NCBI GenBank assembly: GCA_021776435.1
Contig: JAJFFW010000119.1
Span: 1-40,492 of the forward strand
Source of the DNA: Parvularculaceae bacterium
Lineage (GTDB): Bacteria; Pseudomonadota; Alphaproteobacteria; Caulobacterales; Parvularculaceae
Reading direction: 5' to 3'
DNA: 40,492 nucleotides
Numbering within the stretch: position 1 is the stretch's first letter; each line of letters starts with the position of its first letter. The notes under the pieces are model-generated. The model had not been told where the DNA came from, searched no databases, and saw only the letters and a program-made list of their open reading frames with translations. The position numbers and the translations under genes are program-made. Below are positions 35,453-40,492 of the stretch, one piece after another.

Positions 35453-36702
35453 TAGGACGTCTCCATCTTATCTACGGCGCCGGGATTGGGTATCTCACCG
35501 GCGGCAATCTTTAAAAGGAGTAATGCGGAAAGCTTAGCCCGCTCAACCAGGCTGTCGAGCTTTGCATATTCCTGCGCGGAATGAATATTAGCCCCGCGCA
35601 CCCCCAGGGTATCGATCACCGGAATGCCAGCTGCAGCGATATTATTTCCATCGCAGCACCCACCGGTAGGCTGCCAATCAATCGAGATCCCGAGCTCTTC
35701 ACCCGCCGTCTTTAACGCATTAAAGAAAGCGAGGAGCTTCGGTGTCATCGGCTTTGGCGGGCGTGAGAATCCACCAGTCAGCTCAGCCCCGAACCCGTCT
35801 CTCGCGCCGATCTCACCGATCAGATTATTAACTTTTTCAAGCACCCATTCCGCATCAGCGGACTGCTCCAGCCGCACGTTAAATCGCACCACCGCAAGAT
35901 CAGGAACAACATTATTAGGACCGCCGCCATCGAGCCCCGCCACATTGACAGTCAGCCCTTCGCGCCCGGCATTCAGCTGATCGACGCCAGCGATGAAACC
36001 TGCCGCAGCCGCGATGGCGTTTCGCCCTAAATGATGCTCACGGCCTGCATGGGCGCTCTTGCCCTTAATAATCGCCGCAAAATTACCAGAGCCTTTGCGC
36101 GCACCCGCTAGCGTTCCGTCAGCGAGTGCTGGCTCATAAACACATGCGAATTGCGCACGCTTGGCGGCCTGTGTCAGCATGTGTACAGACCCATGTGAAC
36201 CTATTTCTTCATCAGCGTTGATGAGAACTTCGTAGCCAATCTGATCGGCGAGAGGTGAATTCTCGATCGCTTTTAACGCGTAAAGCATGACGAGAAGACC
36301 GCCTTTCATATCCGCTGACCCAGGCGCGTTCAGGGTGTCGTCATCGAGAAACGTTTCCCTTTGAAAGGGATGATCGGCAGCGAACACAGTGTCCATGTGA
36401 CCGGACAAAAGGATGCGCACCGGCGCTTGCGGGTGTTTGACAATGCGCAGCATATCGCCAACGGGCGTTTGAGTTTTAATCCCACCCTGAGTTACGGTTA
36501 CATGCGGGGTGGAGGCGAGTGTTTCGACATCTCCCTTGAGCGCACCGAAGGCGTCGCTGAGGGCCGCATGCATGTTTTTCAGGCCAGCCAGATTGGTGCT
36601 ACCGGAGTTGATTGCACACCATCGCAGCAGGCATTCGACCATTTCTGGTCGTTTGTCATCAAGGAAGGCAAGGTCAGCCGTATAGTTGTGGGGCAATGTC
36701 AT
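35452..36702 (-). CDS. M20 family metallohydrolase of the ast operon, 416 aa
   Basis: A two-zinc M20 enzyme (ArgE / carboxypeptidase G2 type). Zinc ligands are visible: LLSGHMDTVF (His), PGSADMKGG (bridging Asp), INADEEIGSHGS (catalytic Glu and ligand Glu), YEPALADG (Glu), and the final His in GANIHSAQEY. A dimerisation domain occupies about residues 190-300. It heads the astA-astD-astB operon; such hydrolases sit beside astA in some other alphaproteobacteria. No astE is in the window, so it may desuccinylate N-succinylglutamate or another N-acyl amino acid. The start is uncertain: ATG 36702 (MTLPHNYT) fits the fold, while ATG 36762 adds 20 residues; neither has a good ribosome site. Confidence 0.85.
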   Translation of the reverse strand: MTLPHNYTADLAFLDDKRPEMVECLLRWCAINSGSTNLAGLKNMHAALSDAFGALKGDVETLASTPHVTVTQGGIKTQTPVGDMLRIVKHPQAPVRILLSGHMDTVFAADHPFQRETFLDDDTLNAPGSADMKGGLLVMLYALKAIENSPLADQIGYEVLINADEEIGSHGSVHMLTQAAKRAQFACVYEPALADGTLAGARKGSGNFAAIIKGKSAHAGREHHLGRNAIAAAAGFIAGVDQLNAGREGLTVNVAGLDGGGPNNVVPDLAVVRFNVRLEQSADAEWVLEKVNNLIGEIGARDGFGAELTGGFSRPPKPMTPKLLAFFNALKTAGEELGISIDWQPTGGCCDGNNIAAAGIPVIDTLGVRGANIHSAQEYAKLDSLVERAKLSALLLLKIAAGEIPNPGAVDKMETS

Positions 36703-36855
36703 GGCGGCAAGGACTACCGCTCTCCAATCCCTCCGGCAAGACATCACGGCCCCGATCTGCATCGGAGAACCGTTTACCTATCCATGCGAAACTCTCTATA
36801 GTCTGAAATTGGGTGACGCTATTCTGTAACACAAACACGAAATTGTTCAGGTTTC

Positions 36856-39453
36856 ATGCTGCGTATCATTGAATTGATGCTGATCGGATGGGCCGAAGCG
36901 GCTCGCCGCAGCGGTCTCGTTATCGCTATAGGGTTTATTCTCGCCGCAGGTGCGGGGGGATACTACGCCGCCACACATCTGAAAGTGAACACGGATACGA
37001 GCGCGATGCTCGACCCTTCCCTTCCATTTCAGATGCGCGCCGCTGAGCTGAAAGAGGCATTCCCACAGATCAAAACTGACGTCATCGTTATCGCTCGAGC
37101 TCCAAGCCTTGACGAGGCGGACGCTTATGCGGCCGCCTTGCGAGAGCGACTTTTGGCGCGGCCCGACATGTTCACGGCAGTTTTTTCTCCTGCTGAGGAG
37201 CCGTTTTTCAGAGAAAACGGCTTGCTATATTTAAGTGAGAGCGAATTAGAGGCACGCCTTACGCAAATGACCAAGGCGGCGGGGTTAATTGAAACGCTCG
37301 TCAAAAACCCCACAATCGACACGTTGTTTTCTACTCTCGCTGATAATGACAAATTAGCAGAGAATTCTGAGCTCGGCGCCGAAACATTAGGAGATCTTTA
37401 TGAAGAACTCTCAGTGGTGGTCGAAGAGACCCTAAAAGGGAATTCACAACCTTTTTCCTGGATGGGCGCCCTTGATACGAAAGCCCCTCCCGAAAACGGC
37501 CATATGCGGCTTGTATACGCAACACCAGTTTTGGATTTCACGCGTCTACAGCCAGCGAAGCCCGCCATCGATGCAATCCATGTCGAAATCGAAAAGTTGA
37601 ACGAACAATTTGACGGTCGAGTGGAGGCCTTCATCACCGGCGACCCTGCTCTACGCGCCGAAGAATTAAATTCCGTGACGACAGGCATCGGCCTTTCTTT
37701 CCTACTCTCCTTCGTATTGGTCACATTTTTATTGTTGATAGCCTATCGATCGCTTTTCATGGCAACACTCACCATGGTTGCTCTGATCATTACGATCGTC
37801 CTCACCTCGGCATTCGCGGCCGCGACAATAGGTGAACTCAACCTGGTTTCTGTCGCGTTCACCGTGCTTCTTGTCGGCCTCGGGCTCGATTTCGCTATCC
37901 ACCTCTTACTGCATGTCCAAGAACACCGCACCGCTGGGCATGATATTAGGCAAGCGATACGGGGCTCTCTTCATGAGGTCGGCCCGGCCCTCGCATTGGC
38001 CGCTCCGACCACGGCCCTCGCATTCTTCTCATTCGTTCCGACAAAATTTGATGGTATTGCTCAACTCGGCATCATCTCAGGCGTTGGCGTTTTAATCGCG
38101 TTATTCGTATCGATTACGTTCCTGCCTGCCGCTCTCGCCGCGTTACCGATCCCGCCCGCACGCCCATCGAGTGGACGCGTGCGTCAGGGCTTCGATTTTC
38201 TATCTCGAATATCCACACCGGTCGCTGCTCTCACCGTCGTGTTGGGTATTTTCGGGCTCGTCGTTTTGCCAAACGTCCGATTCGATGCAGATCCCATGGC
38301 CCTGCGCAATCCCGATAGTCCGTCAGTAAAAGGCTTCAACCTGCTTTTCGACGATGCCGAAACCGTGCCTTACCGCCTTACGCGACTGGTTCAATCAGAA
38401 GCTGACGCCCGTGAGACAGCAACAGCTGTTGGGCGCTTGGAGAGTGTCCGATCCTCTCGCTCTCTGCCGGATTTTGTCCCGAAATATCAAGATGAAAAAC
38501 TAGAATTAATTGATTTCGGCGCGGGATCGCTCATCTTTGCTCTATCAGCCCAGCCTGAAGCCACTGTCGGACCACCATCAGGGAAAGGCATCACGACGTT
38601 ACTTACACGCCTCGGAGAATCCCATGCTGACGGTCCCGGCAAGCATCTCGCAGGCCTTCTTCAGAATTTGCAAGATCGCAATGACCCGGCATTACTCACG
38701 CAAGTAGAGAATAATATCTTTCGATTCTGGCCGCAGATGATCGATCGTCTTCGATCACAGATGAACGCCGATTATGTCGATATTGATGCTCTGCCCAGCG
38801 TATTGAAAGAACGCTACCGTTCTCCCAACGGAAAATGGCGCGTCGACATTCTGCCCGCGGAAGATTTGCGCAGTAAGGCGGCGCTCGACAGATTTGTGAC
38901 TTCCGTTGAAGAGATGTTTCCGGATGTAGGTGGCGGAGCGTTGCAATCAAAAAAGGCTGGCGAGATTATTTCCCAGTCCATGTTACAAGCGTCCGGCATC
39001 GCCCTCTCGGTGATCGCAGTTTTCTTGTGGCTGCTGGTACGGCGCGTCGGGCTCATATTCTTGATGATGCTCCCTCTCGCACTCGCTGCAATATTGACTG
39101 CGGCAACAGGGGTCCTGATTGATGTCCCTTTCAATTATGCCAATGTCATCGTCCTGCCACTCCTGATGGGCATCGGTGTTGATAGCGGTATCCATCTGGT
39201 CATGCGTCAAAGACAGGTCGCTGAGGGAGCCGAAGTCTTTGGCACGTCGACACCGCGGGCTGTGCTCTTCTCAGCTCTGACAACCGTGGCGTCTTTCGGT
39301 AGCCTGATGCTCTCATCGCACCGGGGCACGGCTTCGATGGGCATTCTCTTATCCATTGCCATCGCCTTCACCCTGGTTTGTACGTTGATTGTGTTGCCTG
39401 TCGCCTTCCGTTACAGCGAGGCGAGGCGCGCCATTTCTTCAAAACGCCTTTGA
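36856..39453 (+). CDS. hpnN: RND-type lipid transporter, HpnN-like, 865 aa
   Basis: A MMPL/RND-type protein with two halves, each with one helix, a large periplasmic domain and five more helices. The first helix is SGLVIAIGFILAAGAGGYY; the first periplasmic domain spans about 40-275. GLGLDFAIHLLLHVQEH and LLMGIGVDSGIHLVMRQ carry the Asp residues of the paired TM4 and TM10 proton relay. HpnN of Rhodopseudomonas moves hopanoids to the outer membrane; this protein has the same plan and length, and its downstream neighbour is HpnM-like. No squalene-hopene cyclase gene is in view, so the cargo remains an inference. Confidence 0.85.
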   Translation: MLRIIELMLIGWAEAARRSGLVIAIGFILAAGAGGYYAATHLKVNTDTSAMLDPSLPFQMRAAELKEAFPQIKTDVIVIARAPSLDEADAYAAALRERLLARPDMFTAVFSPAEEPFFRENGLLYLSESELEARLTQMTKAAGLIETLVKNPTIDTLFSTLADNDKLAENSELGAETLGDLYEELSVVVEETLKGNSQPFSWMGALDTKAPPENGHMRLVYATPVLDFTRLQPAKPAIDAIHVEIEKLNEQFDGRVEAFITGDPALRAEELNSVTTGIGLSFLLSFVLVTFLLLIAYRSLFMATLTMVALIITIVLTSAFAAATIGELNLVSVAFTVLLVGLGLDFAIHLLLHVQEHRTAGHDIRQAIRGSLHEVGPALALAAPTTALAFFSFVPTKFDGIAQLGIISGVGVLIALFVSITFLPAALAALPIPPARPSSGRVRQGFDFLSRISTPVAALTVVLGIFGLVVLPNVRFDADPMALRNPDSPSVKGFNLLFDDAETVPYRLTRLVQSEADARETATAVGRLESVRSSRSLPDFVPKYQDEKLELIDFGAGSLIFALSAQPEATVGPPSGKGITTLLTRLGESHADGPGKHLAGLLQNLQDRNDPALLTQVENNIFRFWPQMIDRLRSQMNADYVDIDALPSVLKERYRSPNGKWRVDILPAEDLRSKAALDRFVTSVEEMFPDVGGGALQSKKAGEIISQSMLQASGIALSVIAVFLWLLVRRVGLIFLMMLPLALAAILTAATGVLIDVPFNYANVIVLPLLMGIGVDSGIHLVMRQRQVAEGAEVFGTSTPRAVLFSALTTVASFGSLMLSSHRGTASMGILLSIAIAFTLVCTLIVLPVAFRYSEARRAISSKRL

Positions 39454-39663
39454 AGGCCGATCAAGGCGTCAATTTTTGTCCTGTTTCGGCTGGAATACTG
39501 CCGCAATTGCCCCATATGGATCTTTTGTCGCATGGCTCACGCCAACAGCTATACGTTAACGGACACATTTCTTCCGTTAGGAGATGCGGTAAGATACTAT
39601 TGGTCGCGCCGCATCCGCAGCGTCGCGAATCGCTGTTTTATTCCTGCGGGAGAGAAATACGCC

Positions 39664-40344
39664 ATGTCGCTAAGTCGTAACCGTCTGCTTGCTCGCCTCA
39701 CTGCTCCTTTGCTGATATTCGCGGCCGTAACAGCCGCCAACGCCCAGGACAACCAGCCGGCGAATGATACAACCCCAAATAGCGAATCAACGGCCAACGC
39801 AGTCACTGGCGAGCTCTCCCCGATTGAAGCGGCTATAGCCTTCGCTGAAGCGCTGACAGCAGACGCAACGACAACCCTGACCGATGAGACCGCGACCGAA
39901 GCCGAAAAACTTAGCCGCTTTCAGGGCATTCTTGCTGAAGGTCTCGCGCTTGAGGTTATCGGAAAATTCATGATCGGCGAGCACCGCAAGACCATGTCAG
40001 AAGAGCAGATCAATCGCTATAAAGCCATATTTCCAGATTATATAACCCGTCTCTATGCCGAGCAATTTCAGGACATTGTCGGGCGCCCGCTCGTCGTCAT
40101 TGAGGCCAAGACGTTCGGCTCACGCGACGTGGTCGTGCGCACCCGTTTCGACCGTACGGACGGTGAACCAATAACTGTCGATTGGCGTGTCCGAAAGCTT
40201 CGATCGGGAAGTCTAAAAATGATCGACATCATCGTCCGCGGCGTGTCGATCATGTTGGTTAAGCGAGAGGAATTTTCCGCCTTCATCGCAGCCAATGGCG
40301 TTGATGCATTGATAGGTCGCCTTGAAGAAGAAGCTGGCGCGTAG
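39664..40344 (+). CDS. hpnM: HpnM/MlaC-like periplasmic lipid-binding protein, 226 aa
   Basis: A signal peptide (RLLARLTAPLLIFAAVTAAN, cleaved near NAQD) precedes an MlaC/Ttg2D-type domain: GEHRKTMSEEQINRYKAIF, then YITRLYAEQFQDI, DVVVRTRFDRTDGEPI, TVDWRVRKL and IDIIVRGVSIML. MlaC-like proteins ferry phospholipids across the periplasm; HpnM is the hopanoid-associated branch. I chose ATG 39664 because GGAGAG lies about 10 bases upstream and it yields a clean signal peptide; the longer frame from 39532 does not. The gene is 210 bases downstream of hpnN on the same strand, so a separate promoter is possible. Confidence 0.83.
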   Translation: MSLSRNRLLARLTAPLLIFAAVTAANAQDNQPANDTTPNSESTANAVTGELSPIEAAIAFAEALTADATTTLTDETATEAEKLSRFQGILAEGLALEVIGKFMIGEHRKTMSEEQINRYKAIFPDYITRLYAEQFQDIVGRPLVVIEAKTFGSRDVVVRTRFDRTDGEPITVDWRVRKLRSGSLKMIDIIVRGVSIMLVKREEFSAFIAANGVDALIGRLEEEAGA

Positions 40345-40430
40345 ACGGTTGAACCGGCGTTTTCTGACGGTCGGCCGATTCGCGCATATCCGGATCGTTT
40401 CCCTTCATACCGGAAGGAGCCTCTCTCCCC

Positions 40431-40470
40431 TGTCATTCCGGGCGAGCCGCAGACGAGACCCGGAACCCAT
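40431..40470. repeat. Dispersed repeat with hairpin near window end
   Basis: TTCCGGG (40436-40442) and CCCGGAA (40459-40465) form a 7-bp stem with a 16-base loop. It lies within the GTCATTCCGGGCGAG ... CCCGGAACCCA pattern, common between genes in alphaproteobacteria. Read in reverse it gives WVPGLVCGSPGMTG, a familiar false peptide. Confidence 0.75.
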
Positions 40471-40492
40471 TCCACTAACATTGCCGCTAGCG

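Noticed and set aside
36361-36806. Plus-strand open frames opposite the M20 hydrolase
   Set aside because: They are antisense to conserved zinc-ligand segments and show no domain.
39532-39663. Longer start for the HpnM-like protein
   Set aside because: The added 44 residues would hide a clear signal peptide that begins at 39664 after a ribosome site.
40068-40481. Minus-strand open frame at the end of the window
   Set aside because: It begins with repeat-derived WVPGLVCGSPGMTG and then runs antisense to hpnM.

Overview
The window reads as ordinary chromosome of a Gram-negative alphaproteobacterium with moderate GC content. I cannot name the genus. The evidence is a full LPS-export block (lptF, lptG, lptD, surA-like), the radA-cvpA-purF order, a BolA / J-domain / CobS neighbourhood, a lipoprotein of the Caulobacter CC0125/CC1285 type, a glutaryl-CoA dehydrogenase, the HpnN/HpnM pair, and palindromic repeats typical of alphaproteobacteria. 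I see no rRNA, tRNA, CRISPR array, prophage, insertion sequence or plasmid function. No gap between genes exceeds about 300 bases.

Layout. (1) 1-3.5 kb, plus strand: an ABC-F ATPase, a chorismate mutase, and two coupled hotdog thioesterases preceded by a palindromic repeat. (2) 3.5-6.5 kb, minus strand: pepA, holC, a tandem glutaredoxin-like protein and a DksA/TraR zinc-finger protein, tightly packed. (3) 6.6-14.7 kb, plus strand: lptF-lptG, then lptD-surA-pdxA-rsmA, covering LPS transport, outer-membrane folding, vitamin B6 synthesis and rRNA methylation. Three of these genes appear to start with TTG. (4) 14.7-17.4 kb, minus strand: an acyl-CoA ligase, a hotdog thioesterase and a lipoprotein, with a coding-like frame lacking a start between the last two. 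(5) 17.7-22.7 kb: a geranylgeranyl-reductase-like flavoprotein, rhomboid and bolA (minus), then a J-domain protein, cobS without an adjacent cobT, and a ferredoxin-NADP reductase. (6) 22.7-26.5 kb: radA, cvpA, purF. (7) 26.5-36.8 kb, mostly minus strand: amino-acid and acyl-CoA catabolism with gcdH, an unknown membrane protein, thiolase, leucine-type dehydrogenase, a divergent Lrp/AsnC regulator, and an arginine succinyltransferase (ast) operon. (8) 36.8-40.5 kb, plus strand: an HpnN-type RND transporter and an HpnM/MlaC-like periplasmic protein.

How the genes work together. LptF/G pull LPS from the inner membrane and LptD inserts it into the outer membrane. A SurA-type chaperone next door probably helps fold LptD. 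HpnN/HpnM would move hopanoids or other lipids to the same membrane. The catabolic block takes lysine/tryptophan-derived glutaryl-CoA, branched-chain amino acids and arginine towards central metabolism, and the Lrp-type regulator is well placed to sense amino acids.

No clearly new multi-gene system is present. The observations most worth a second look are: a decayed copy of the astB 5' end fused by an ATGA overlap to an undescribed 75-residue membrane protein in the ast operon; an M20 hydrolase that may replace AstE; a 17-bp Lrp-like operator inside the lrp promoter; cobS without cobT beside a Cys/His-bearing J-domain protein; and a membrane-protein gene whose ribosome-binding site is supplied by a palindromic repeat.
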